From Alphaproteobacteria bacterium (lineage in GTDB: Bacteria; Pseudomonadota; Alphaproteobacteria; Micropepsales; Micropepsaceae), in NCBI GenBank assembly GCA_016792565.1, contig JAEUMK010000087.1:1-47789 (forward strand): a stretch of 47,789 nucleotides of DNA. The letters are read 5' to 3'. Under the pieces are notes generated by a model, which worked only from the letters and a program-made list of their open reading frames with translations, was not told where the DNA came from and searched no databases. Positions 16,236-26,732 of the stretch are shown piece by piece. Position 1 is the first letter of the stretch. Every line of letters starts with the position of its first letter. The position numbers were made by a program, and so were the translations under genes.

Positions 16236-17171
16236 ATGAGCCGAAAACTGCCGCCCCTCAATGCGCTGAGGGCCTTCGAAGCCGCCGCCCGGCTCAAGTC
16301 CGTGTCGCGCGCCGCCGACGAATTGTCGGTGACGCAGGGCGCGGTCTCCCATCAGGTGAAGGCGCTGGAGGCCTGGGCCGGGATCGACCTTATGCGCCGC
16401 GACGGCCGCGGCATCGCGCTGACCGAACCCGGCGAGCGCTATGCGACGGCCCTCGCCCCGGCCCTCGACCAGATCGACCTCGCGACAAGGCGGCTGCTCG
16501 CCAGCGACCCGCGCAAGGGCTGGCTCACGGTCTCGACCATGCCGTCCTTCGCCGCCAAATGGCTGGTGCCGCGCCTCTCGGCCTTCCGCGCCCGCCACCC
16601 GGAGATCGACGTCTGGCTCTCCACCTGGTGGAACCTCGCCGAGGACCGCGACCTCTCCGCCTTCACCGATTCCGACGTCGATCTGGCGATCCTCTACGGC
16701 GACGGCAACTGGGAGGGCGTCTCGGCGACGCTGTTCATGGAAGAGGAGCTGTTTCCGGTCTGCGCCCCGTCCTATCTCGCCCAGCACAGGCTGAAGGCTC
16801 CGGCCGATCTCGCCGGGGCGACGCTGCTGCATGACGAGATGCGCCAGGACTGGCGGCTCTGGCTGGCGGCGGCGGGGGTGCCTGGCCTCGATCCCGAACG
16901 TGGCCCCGGCTTCGACGACTCGGCGCTGCTGATCCAGGCGGCGATGGCCGGCATGGGGGTGGCGCTCGGCCGCTCGGCGCTGGTCAAGGCCGACATGGAG
17001 GCGGGTCTGCTCGTCGCGCCCTTCGCGCTGCGCCTGCAGGCCGATCTCGCCTATTATCTGGTCGGCCGTCCGGGCACCGAGAACCTGCCCAAGATCAGGG
17101 CGTTCCGCGACTGGCTGCTGGACGTCGCGTCAGCGGAGGCCGGCGGCAAGATTACGCCCGCGGCCCCTTAA
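16236..17171 (+). CDS. LysR family regulator, GcvA type
   Basis: A 311-aa LysR protein. LPPLNALRAFEAAARLKSVS followed by AADELSVTQGAVSHQVKALE is the typical GcvA-subfamily HTH (about residues 6-65). The effector domain reads LTVSTMPSFAAKWLVPRL and later DLAILYGDGNWEG, also GcvA-like. Members control amino-acid metabolism or beta-lactamases; the target here is unknown. Its promoter region is shared with the 37-codon gene on the other strand, a natural candidate target. The SDR gene follows 71 bp later. Confidence 0.92.
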   Translation: MSRKLPPLNALRAFEAAARLKSVSRAADELSVTQGAVSHQVKALEAWAGIDLMRRDGRGIALTEPGERYATALAPALDQIDLATRRLLASDPRKGWLTVSTMPSFAAKWLVPRLSAFRARHPEIDVWLSTWWNLAEDRDLSAFTDSDVDLAILYGDGNWEGVSATLFMEEELFPVCAPSYLAQHRLKAPADLAGATLLHDEMRQDWRLWLAAAGVPGLDPERGPGFDDSALLIQAAMAGMGVALGRSALVKADMEAGLLVAPFALRLQADLAYYLVGRPGTENLPKIRAFRDWLLDVASAEAGGKITPAAP

Positions 17172-17242
17172 CCCTGCCGGTCCGATCTGCTAGAGCCAGC
17201 CCCTTCAAACGCTATCGGACCAGAACTGAGGGGATACGTCAC

Positions 17243-18022
<780 letters not shown>

Positions 18023-18032
18023 ACGGCGACGC

Positions 18033-19493
18033 GTGGACGCGGCGCAGCGCAAGCTGAGACTGATCGCGGCGGCTTCGGCCGCCGCCTTCGTTCTGGTGTG
18101 CGCGCTGGCCGCCTTGTTCGCGGCGCCGGCCATCGAGGCGGCGCTCCAGGCGCGGGCCGGCGCGGCGCTCGCGGCGGCCGGGATCGCCGGCGTCACGGCG
18201 ACGCTCGACGGGCGCACCGCGACGCTCGACGGCGCGGTCACGGACGAGGCCGAGAAGGCGGCGGCGATCGCCGCCGTCGCGGCGGTCGGCGGCATCGCCG
18301 CGACCGTCGACCGGATACGGGCCGGCGGCCCGGCCGAGGCCCCCGCGCTCTATCGCTTCAGCGCCACCTGGGACGGCCGGGCGCTGACCCTCACCGGCCA
18401 CATGCCCAGCCGCGACGCGCGGGCCGAAACCGTCACCCATGCCCGCGACATGCTGCGCCGGGCCGAGATCGCCGATGCGATCGACGTTGCCCCCGGCGCG
18501 CCGGACGAGAACTGGCAGGCGATCGTCGCCGCCGGCCTCGCCGCGATGAAGGGTCTCTCCAGCGCGACGATGACACTGGCCGGTCCGAAGATGACCTTCG
18601 TCGGCCGCTCGCCCGATGCCGACGGCCGCGCCGAGGCGGTGCGGATCCTGGAATCCCTGCCCGCACCCTACGTCTCATCGATCGACATCCGCATCGGGCC
18701 GGAGCCGGTGGCCGCCCCGCCCGCGCCGCCCTATCGCTTCGGCGCGGCCTTCGACGGCGTCTCGGTGGCGCTCTCCGGCGTCCTCCCCTCGGCCGCCGCG
18801 AAGGCCGAGATCGCCGCGGCGCTCGCCAGCGCGCTGCCGGAGGCGATGCTCGACGACCGCACGGCGATCGATCCCGCCGCGCCCGACGGCGCCTATGCCG
18901 ACGCGGCGCTGCTGGCGCTCGGCCAGTTCGCGCGGCTGAACGCGGCGACGCTCGCCCTCGACGGCCGTCGCCTGACGCTGGCCGGCATCGCGGCCGATCC
19001 GGCGGCGCGCGACGCCGCCCGCGCCGCCTTCGCCGATCTCCCCGCCGCCTACGAGGCGACGCTGACGCTGGGGATCGCGGGCGAGGCGGCGGCGGCGCCC
19101 GAGACGCGCGGCGGCGCGGCCAGCCCCGCGGCCGTCTGCCAGGGCGATGCCGACGCGGCGCTCGCCCAAGGCGGCCTCGTCTTCGCCAGCGGCTCGGCGA
19201 CGCTGCCGGCCGCCGCCGGGCCGCTGATCGCGCGGCTGGCCGAGATCGCCCGGGCCTGCGCCGGCGCGCGGTTCCAGATTTCGGGCCACACCGATTCCAG
19301 CGGCCGCGAGGCCGCCAATCTCAAGCTCTCGCAGGACCGCGCCCGGGCCGTCGCGGCGGCCCTCGCCGAAGCCGGCGTCGAAGCAGGGCGGCTCAGCGCG
19401 GCGGGCTACGGCTCGTCGCGGCCGATCGCCGCCGAGGACAGCGACGCGGGCAAGGCCCGCAACCGCAGAATTGAGGTAATCGTCAGGCCATGA
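18033..19493 (+). CDS. Membrane-anchored OmpA-family protein with BON-like repeats
   Basis: A 486-aa protein with an N-terminal membrane helix (residues about 9-31), three Ala-rich repeats of a beta-alpha pattern (YRFSATWDGRALTLTGHMPS, then similar YRFGAAFDGVSVALSGVLPS), and a C-terminal OmpA peptidoglycan-binding domain. The latter shows FASGSATL, ISGHTDSSG, NLKLSQDRARAVAAAL and NRRIEVIV. It should link the inner membrane to peptidoglycan. The only suitable start is GTG at 18033. It overlaps the next gene by 4 bp (ATGA). The repeat unit resembles BON domains but I would not insist on it. Confidence 0.85.
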   Translation: MDAAQRKLRLIAAASAAAFVLVCALAALFAAPAIEAALQARAGAALAAAGIAGVTATLDGRTATLDGAVTDEAEKAAAIAAVAAVGGIAATVDRIRAGGPAEAPALYRFSATWDGRALTLTGHMPSRDARAETVTHARDMLRRAEIADAIDVAPGAPDENWQAIVAAGLAAMKGLSSATMTLAGPKMTFVGRSPDADGRAEAVRILESLPAPYVSSIDIRIGPEPVAAPPAPPYRFGAAFDGVSVALSGVLPSAAAKAEIAAALASALPEAMLDDRTAIDPAAPDGAYADAALLALGQFARLNAATLALDGRRLTLAGIAADPAARDAARAAFADLPAAYEATLTLGIAGEAAAAPETRGGAASPAAVCQGDADAALAQGGLVFASGSATLPAAAGPLIARLAEIARACAGARFQISGHTDSSGREAANLKLSQDRARAVAAALAEAGVEAGRLSAAGYGSSRPIAAEDSDAGKARNRRIEVIVRP

Positions 19494-20347
19494 CCTATCT
19501 CATCGGCGAAATCATCCTCTGGCTCGCCCTCGCGGCGCTCGTCGGCCTCGCGGCCGGGTGGGCGGCGCGCGGCGTCTTCGGCGTCCGCGACGCGGCGCAG
19601 AAGAGCGAGACCGACTGGTCGGCGCGCTCGGCGACGGCCGAGGCCGGATTCGAGGCCCGCACCCTCGCGGCGGAAGCGGCCAATGCGCGGCTGCGCGCCG
19701 ATCTCCACGCCGCCCAGATGCGGGCCGCGGCGCTCGAGGCCGAAGGCGGCGCCAGGGTGCGCGAGCTGGAGGCGACGCTGCGCACCCGCCTCCACGCCGC
19801 CGAGGCGCTGGCCGAGGAACGCGGCCAGGCCGAGGCCCGGCTGCGCGCGGCGCTCGACACCGCGAGCGCCCAGGCGATGCACCGCGTCGCCGCCGCCGAA
19901 GCCGAGGCGGCGCGCCTTGGCGCGGCGCTCGAGGCCGCCGAAGCGCGGGCCCAGGCTGCCGCCCTGCCCGCGACCGCCGGCGACGATGCCCGCGTCGCGG
20001 CGCTGGAGACCGAGATCGCCGCGCTGACCGCGCGCCTCGCCGCCCGCGAGACCCCCGCGCCGGCGGCGCCGCGGATGGCGAAGAAGGCGCGGCCCGCGCC
20101 GCCGCCCGGCGAGGACGATCTGCAGACGATCGCCGGCCTCGGTCCGGCGATGGAGAAGGCGCTGAAGGGGCAGGGCATCGTCACCTTCGCGGCGCTCGCG
20201 GCGATGGGCGCGGACGAGGCGAAGGCGCTGGGCGCGACGCTGCGCAACGGCTTCGCCGAACGCTTCGTCCGCGACGACTGGGCCGGCCAGGCCCGCGCCG
20301 CGCTGGCCGCCAGGGAGGCTCCTGCCGCGACGGACGGAGCGCCTTGA
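19490..20347 (+). CDS. Membrane-anchored coiled-coil protein with C-terminal helix-hairpin-helix
   Basis: A 285-aa protein: one N-terminal membrane helix (residues 4-27), a long Ala/Glu/Arg-rich coiled coil (about 40-185), a Pro/Ala linker with basic residues, and a C-terminal domain with DDLQTIAGLGPAMEKALKGQGI, the helix-hairpin-helix seen in predicted 5'-nuclease-like and ribosomal L21-annotated proteins. The HhH may bind nucleic acid or protein. Start overlaps the OmpA-gene stop by 4 bp, so the two are translated together and may form one envelope complex. Confidence 0.75.
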   Translation: MTYLIGEIILWLALAALVGLAAGWAARGVFGVRDAAQKSETDWSARSATAEAGFEARTLAAEAANARLRADLHAAQMRAAALEAEGGARVRELEATLRTRLHAAEALAEERGQAEARLRAALDTASAQAMHRVAAAEAEAARLGAALEAAEARAQAAALPATAGDDARVAALETEIAALTARLAARETPAPAAPRMAKKARPAPPPGEDDLQTIAGLGPAMEKALKGQGIVTFAALAAMGADEAKALGATLRNGFAERFVRDDWAGQARAALAAREAPAATDGAP

Positions 20348-20393
20348 TTCCGCCGCCCCGCCCGGCGAGGGTGCGGGCCGGAGGATCGCCGTC

Positions 20394-21140
20394 ATGAATG
20401 TCACGCGCCGCACCCTGATGGCCGCCTTGAGCGCCGCGGCCGCCCTGCCGGCCGGGCTGTGGCGCGCCGCCGCCCAGTCGGTCACCGGCGCGGTCACCGC
20501 GGTCGTCAACACCGTCAAGTCGCGCAAGCCCTCCGCGCCCCCGGACGCCGCGCCCACACCGGTCGCCGAGGGCGAGCCGGTCGAGCCCGGCACGACCTTC
20601 GAGACGGCGAAGAGAAGCGCGGTCGAGATTTCGCTGGCCGATGGTTCGGTCGCGGTCATCGGCGCGCGCAGCATCGCGACGGTGGGCGGCGGCGACGCGA
20701 TGCAGATGGGCCAGGGCAATTTCCGCTACCGCTCGGGCAAGGGCGAGGGCGTCAACCGCGCGCTCTCCACGCCGGCCCTTCTCGTCGCCCTCAAGGGCAC
20801 CGAGCTCGTCGTCAGCGTCGACGAGACCCGCACGATCTGCGGCGTCGTGGAGGGCACGATCGTCTGCACCTCGCGCAAGACCGGGGCCTCGGTCGAGGTT
20901 CCGGCCGGCAACTCGGTCGTCTGGGGCGCCGGCTCGTTCGGACAGGGCGTGACCCCCGGCATCTACCGCACCGGCGACGTCGCGGTGGACGACGGCATCG
21001 CGGCGGCCCGCACCGCCTGGACCGGCGCGCCGCCGCCGACGCCCGAACCGACGCCCGAGCCGACGCCGGCCCCGACGCCGGGCGCGCCCAACCCCGGCCG
21101 CCCGCGTCCGCAGCCCGGACCGCAGCCGGGCGGCCGCTAG
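20394..21140 (+). CDS. Exported FecR-domain protein with proline-rich tail
   Basis: A 248-aa protein with a Tat-like leader (TRRTLMAAL, then a hydrophobic core to about residue 28). The middle is a FecR beta-domain: VEPGTTFETAKRSAVEISLADG and FRYRSGKGEGVNRALSTPALLVALKGTELVV are characteristic. The C-terminal 45 residues are low-complexity with PTPEPTPEPTPAPTPG. It is a stand-alone FecR protein without sigma factor or TonB receptor nearby, so a role in iron signalling is not supported. GGAGGATCG precedes the ATG. It belongs to the envelope gene group starting at 18033. Confidence 0.85.
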   Translation: MNVTRRTLMAALSAAAALPAGLWRAAAQSVTGAVTAVVNTVKSRKPSAPPDAAPTPVAEGEPVEPGTTFETAKRSAVEISLADGSVAVIGARSIATVGGGDAMQMGQGNFRYRSGKGEGVNRALSTPALLVALKGTELVVSVDETRTICGVVEGTIVCTSRKTGASVEVPAGNSVVWGAGSFGQGVTPGIYRTGDVAVDDGIAAARTAWTGAPPPTPEPTPEPTPAPTPGAPNPGRPRPQPGPQPGGR

Positions 21141-21212
21141 GGCCGACCGGGCCGGGCCGATCTTCGGCGCGCGCATGGACTTTGCGGCGGCGCGCCGCTA
21201 TCCACCCGCCCC

Positions 21213-23014
<1,802 letters not shown>

Positions 23015-23015
<1 letters not shown>

Positions 23016-23644
23016 TGTGGGGGCGGGTTCCTCCAAAAGAGTGGGACCTGTCCGCACTACCTGCTGTCCGCCGGAAACGCCTTGAGTGCGCTGCCGCCGC
23101 CGATACCCTGATTTCACAGGTGATCAGCTCGGCGATGTTGGTCTCAGCTCCAGCATGCGAGAATTCGGCAGAGAGAACGGGCTACATTCGGGCGGTTGCT
23201 CAGTTCCGCATCAGCGCGGACCTGTTCGATCTGTTGTTCAACGGACCGACTGGCTATCGAGCACAGTATTATCTAAGTGAATCGCAGGGCGATGCCGCCA
23301 ATCGTCTCCTAACGAGGGGCTTGTCCTCCATCATTGCCGGGTTGCCGCAGAGTTGCTCGACCTCGTCGAACTTGTGCGTGGTCAACGCGTCGCTCGATGG
23401 CCAATGGACAAAGATATGGCCCCGGAATCACCTGTTCATTGAGGCTCCATGCAATGAACTCAGAGCGAGACGATGGGTCTCGAACTGTATCTCGCGAAGT
23501 TCTCAGGGATTGAAGGCGCCCTTCGACCAAGATGGCATCGTTGAACTCAAAGGAACTTTTACCGACCCAACTGACGGCAAGTATTGGCTCGATCCCTGTA
23601 AGGAACATCGGTCCAAGGACATTCACCTAAAAGGTCACTCTTGA
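23015..23644 (+). CDS. Unrecognised AT-richer gene directly after lepA
   Basis: A 209-codon open frame whose ATG overlaps the lepA stop (TGATG). By my count two of its 60-base lines (23401-23460, 23521-23580) hold 29 G+C each, far below the neighbours, and it uses codons such as CTA, AGA, ATA and TTA-free Leu mixes that are rare around it. Seen: no signal peptide, about seven Cys (for example NLCVVNASLDG, EAPCNEL, LDPCKEH) and a C-terminal half with DGIVELKGTFTDPTDGKYWLDP. I recognise no family. It may be a horizontally acquired gene, or its 5' end may lie at the ATG at 23135. It could also be a remnant; the intact frame argues mildly for a real gene. Confidence 0.45.
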
Positions 23645-23694
23645 CCCTTTGGCCCATGCCATCAGCGCCTGACGCCCCTCGCGGCTGGTCCACC

Positions 23695-23723
23695 TTGACT
23701 TTCTGCGACTAAATTCCTATACT
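23695..23723 (+). promoter_or_regulatory. Near-consensus promoter upstream of the lipoprotein gene
   Basis: TTGACT (23695-23700), a 17-bp spacer and TATACT (23718-23723) form an almost perfect sigma70 promoter. Transcription would start near 23730, 45 nt before the ATG at 23775, which has a GGGGAGGG ribosome site. Confidence 0.65.
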
Positions 23724-23774
23724 TGCCGCCGTCCCGCATCGGTGGGGGCGGGGAAAGGTGAAGGGGAGGGCGTC

Positions 23775-24995
23775 ATGCAGGCTTGGCCGTCGCGCGCCGC
23801 GCTCGCGCCGCGCCGCCGCCCCCTCCCCCCTCGGGGGCGGGCGCGGAACGAAGATGCTTTTCGCCGTTTACCCGAAATAATCTGTCGCGGCCTCGCGGCG
23901 GCATCGCTCGCCTGGCTCGCCGCCTGCGCCCATCCGGCGCCGCTGCCGCGCCCCTGGGGCGAGGCCGAGCGCCTCTTCCATGCCGATCCGCGCTGGCTGG
24001 GCGGCGACGCGGCGATCTCGGTCGATCTCGGCGGCGGGCGTCTTCTCTGGCTCTTCGGCGACAGCTTCGTCGATCCCGTCCCGCCCTACACGCGGCGCGA
24101 GGCGGCCTTTCCCCGCAACACCGTCGCGGTGCAGGCCGGACCCGATCCGCTCCGCGCGGCGATGGATTTCGTCTGGCGGCGGGACGGGGCGGGCGTCCCC
24201 GCCTCGTTCTTCCCCGAACCCGGCGAGGACTGGTACTGGCCGGGCGCGGGCCTTCGCCTGCCCGACGGCACGCTCGCCGTCTTCCTCCACCGCATCGGCC
24301 TCACCGCCGCCGCGCCGCCGCTCAATTTCGCGGTCGAGGGCTTCGCGCTCGCCCTCATCGCCAACCCGGACGATCCGCCCGCCGCCTGGCGCGGCCGCAT
24401 CGTGCCGGGGCCGTTCCTCCCCTTGGGCGCCGTCCCCGCCGCGGCGGTGCTGACGGAGGACGGGGCGGCGATCGTGCTGGCGACGGCGCAGCAGGGCGGC
24501 GTCCATCGCGGCGTGCTGGTCCGCTATGCCGCCGCCGATCTCGCCGCGGGCGATCTCTCCCGCGCCCTCTGGTGGGCGGGCGAAGGGCGGGGCTGGGTGG
24601 CGGCGTCGGCGCTCGGCGCGGCCGGCCCGGCGATCGTCATCGACCAGGCGGGGGCCGAATCCTCGCTCCACTACGACAGTTGCGCCCGCCTCTATGTGCA
24701 TGTCTCCAGCGCGGGCTTCGGCGCGGCCGAGATCGTCACGCGCACCGCGCCCCGCCCCACCGGCCCGTGGAGCGCGCCGCTGCCGCTCTACCGCCCGCCG
24801 GAATCGGACGGGCCCGCGCCCTTCGTCTATGCCGGCAAGGCGCATGCGGGCCTCGCCGCGCCCGGCGCGCGGCAGCTCGTCCTCACCTATGTCGCCAGTT
24901 CGTTCGACGGCGCGGCGCTGCTGACGGCGGAGGGCGAGAGGCGCCTCTACTGGCCGCGCGCCGCGCTCGCCGCCGCGCCGGCCTGCGCCGATTGA
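23775..24995 (+). CDS. Putative lipoprotein with DUF4185-like beta-propeller
   Basis: A 406-aa protein. After an unusually long basic leader there is a hydrophobic stretch ending in a lipobox (SLAWLAAC, near residue 53), so it is probably lipidated. The mature part begins like DUF4185 proteins: WLGGDAAISVDLGGGRLLWLFGDSFVDP, a propeller fold related to glycoside hydrolase families 43/68. Carbohydrate binding or cleavage is possible. ATG 23775 is supported by its ribosome site and promoter, but a basic leader of about 45 residues before the signal core is odd and a non-standard start nearer the core cannot be excluded. Its 3' end overlaps the convergent AI-2E gene by 49 bp. Confidence 0.7.
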   Translation: MQAWPSRAALAPRRRPLPPRGRARNEDAFRRLPEIICRGLAAASLAWLAACAHPAPLPRPWGEAERLFHADPRWLGGDAAISVDLGGGRLLWLFGDSFVDPVPPYTRREAAFPRNTVAVQAGPDPLRAAMDFVWRRDGAGVPASFFPEPGEDWYWPGAGLRLPDGTLAVFLHRIGLTAAAPPLNFAVEGFALALIANPDDPPAAWRGRIVPGPFLPLGAVPAAAVLTEDGAAIVLATAQQGGVHRGVLVRYAAADLAAGDLSRALWWAGEGRGWVAASALGAAGPAIVIDQAGAESSLHYDSCARLYVHVSSAGFGAAEIVTRTAPRPTGPWSAPLPLYRPPESDGPAPFVYAGKAHAGLAAPGARQLVLTYVASSFDGAALLTAEGERRLYWPRAALAAAPACAD

Positions 24996-26113
24996 GCCGG
25001 CGCCGTCTCCGCCCCGGCCGGCGGCCTCTCGCCGGGCAGGAGCAGGTTTTCGCCCAGCACGCCGCGGATATAGAGCCCGCGCACCAGCACCAGCGCGATG
25101 ATGGTCAGCGGCGTCGCCAGCACGACCCCCAGGATCCCGAACAGCGCGCCGAAGGCGACCATCGCGAAAAGCGCGAGCGCCATCGGCAGGCCGGCCAGAT
25201 GCCGCTGCACCATCGGCGTCACCAGATTGCCCTCCAGCTGCTGCACCCCGACATAGACGAGAAGGGCGAGCAGGAAGACGTCGAGGCTGACCGTCGCGCT
25301 GATCAGCAGGCCCGGCACCGCCGAGACGATCGGTCCCAGAAGCGGCACGAACTGGGCGATCCCGGCGAAGAGGCCAAGGCCGATGGCCGACGGCACGCCG
25401 GCGAGCCACAGCCCGATGCCGGTCAGCACGCCGATGATGATCATCGAGACGAACTGCGCCAGCAGCCAGCCCTTCAGCGCATGGCCGCAGCCGTTCAGCG
25501 TGGCCCGGATTTCGCCCCGCTGGCGCTCGGGGAACAGCAGCAGGAACCCGTCACGGTAGGCGCGCGGCTCCAGCGCCAGCATGATGCCGCCGACCAGGCC
25601 GAGGCCGATATTGGCGAGCGCCCCGGCCGCGCCGAGCGCCCAGCCCGGCACCTGGGCGGCGAAGGTCCCGGCATACTCGCCCGCGTCCTCCAGCTGCTCC
25701 AGCATCGCCGCGAAGATCGGATCGTCCGCGAACTGCGTCTTCAGCCGCGCCAGGGCGCCGGGCAGCATGCCGACCAGCGTCGTCACCTGCTCCGCCATCT
25801 GCCGCCCGAACAGCGAGACCGCGAGGACGAGGACGCCGAGGATGAGCAGCGCCGCCGGCACAACCGCCCAGCGCTCCTTCATCGGGACGATCCGCGTGAT
25901 GAGGTCGGCGACGGCGCGCAGCACCACCGCGACCAGGATCGCGGCGATGACCAGCATCAGAAGATCGGACAGGAAGACCGCCAGCGCTGCAGCCGCCAGC
26001 AGCGCCATGACGACCAGCACGCGCCGCACGAACAGCGCATCCTCGATCCGCTCGGGAGGTGTGGTCAATGGGTCCGCCGATTCTGCCTGTGCCGTCCGGG
26101 CGGAGACTGCCAC
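24947..26113 (-). CDS. AI-2E family transporter (PerM/YdiK-like)
   Basis: A 388-aa membrane protein with about seven helices: two near residues 30-66, then a periplasmic amphipathic stretch (about 100-150), and a C-terminal block with GIGLWLAGVPSAIGLGLFAG, QFVPLLGPIVSAVP and PMVQRHLAGLPMALALFAM. The family was named after AI-2 exporter TqsA, but members also act as Na+/H+ antiporters or permeases, so the substrate is open. It begins 6 bp after the stop of the 171-aa gene upstream, so they form an operon. Confidence 0.92.
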   Translation of the reverse strand: MAVSARTAQAESADPLTTPPERIEDALFVRRVLVVMALLAAAALAVFLSDLLMLVIAAILVAVVLRAVADLITRIVPMKERWAVVPAALLILGVLVLAVSLFGRQMAEQVTTLVGMLPGALARLKTQFADDPIFAAMLEQLEDAGEYAGTFAAQVPGWALGAAGALANIGLGLVGGIMLALEPRAYRDGFLLLFPERQRGEIRATLNGCGHALKGWLLAQFVSMIIIGVLTGIGLWLAGVPSAIGLGLFAGIAQFVPLLGPIVSAVPGLLISATVSLDVFLLALLVYVGVQQLEGNLVTPMVQRHLAGLPMALALFAMVAFGALFGILGVVLATPLTIIALVLVRGLYIRGVLGENLLLPGERPPAGAETAPAQSAQAGAAASAARGQ

Positions 26114-26119
26114 GGCGGC

Positions 26120-26635
26120 CTAGCCGACATAAAGATCGCCGGGGTGGATGTCGTAGTCGGTGTCGAGCTTTGCCCAGATGCGCTTCTGGGCCTCGGCGCT
26201 CTGCTGGTCGGGGGACTTCCACACGCCCCACCATTCGTCGACCACCTGCCGCCGCCAGGCGCACCAGTAGACGCCGAAGGGAGTGTCGTAGCCCTTGGGG
26301 TCGAAGCCGCCGAAGGTCGCCGAATCGAGCGCGATGGAGGCCCGCTGGCTGCACACGCTCGGGCCGTAGCGCTCGAACCACTCGTCCGATTCCGATTTCA
26401 GGTACTGGCCGAGCTTGGCTCCGTCGACCCGGCCGTTCAGCTTGAAGTAGATCAGCGGCCGCTTCTTGTTGCCCGGCAAATCGGCATAGTCCTGCGCGCT
26501 GGTGACCAGCCAGCCGTTGAAGCTGCCCATCTGCTCGAAGCTGTAGACGGTGCCGCCGACCCACAGCGCCGTGTGGCCGGGTCCGTAGCCCGAGGCGTTG
26601 GTGACGCAGGTGATGATGCCGACCGAGGTCGCCAT
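26120..26635 (-). CDS. Possible permuted papain-fold (NlpC/P60-like) protein
   Basis: A 171-aa soluble protein without signal peptide. It has GPGHTALWVGGTVYSFEQ with H21 and, 74 residues later, YGPSVCSQRASIALDS with C95. His first and Cys second, with these flanks, is the order of permuted papain-fold enzymes such as LRAT and PPPDE relatives, which act as acyltransferases or peptidases. The assignment is inference from two motifs. It is Trp- and Tyr-rich at the C-terminal side (YWCAWRRQVVDEWWG). It precedes the AI-2E gene by 6 bp. Confidence 0.65.
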   Translation of the reverse strand: MATSVGIITCVTNASGYGPGHTALWVGGTVYSFEQMGSFNGWLVTSAQDYADLPGNKKRPLIYFKLNGRVDGAKLGQYLKSESDEWFERYGPSVCSQRASIALDSATFGGFDPKGYDTPFGVYWCAWRRQVVDEWWGVWKSPDQQSAEAQKRIWAKLDTDYDIHPGDLYVG

Positions 26636-26655
26636 GGCGCCTCTCCCTATCGTCC

Positions 26656-26676
26656 GGCGGGCGATCCCCGCCCGCC
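26656..26676 (-). terminator. GC-rich stem-loop between the hydrolase and the 171-aa gene
   Basis: GGCGGGCG (26656-26663) pairs with CGCCCGCC (26669-26676) around a 5-nt loop, 57 bp after the hydrolase stop on the minus strand. No U-tract is present, so termination is only possible. Confidence 0.35.
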
Positions 26677-26732
26677 CCGTCAGTCTATCATCGTCCCGCC
26701 GCCCGGCGGCTGAGGCTTTACGCCGCGCGCCT

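Noticed and set aside
20394-21140. FecR protein as part of an iron-signalling FecIR system
   Set aside because: There is no ECF sigma factor or TonB receptor next to it, and the Tat leader and Pro-rich tail differ from membrane-spanning FecR anti-sigma factors.
23783-26713. A 976-codon plus-strand frame over the lipoprotein and AI-2E genes
   Set aside because: Composition is that of a shadow frame (Arg/Gln/His repeats), and the genes it covers have clear domains.
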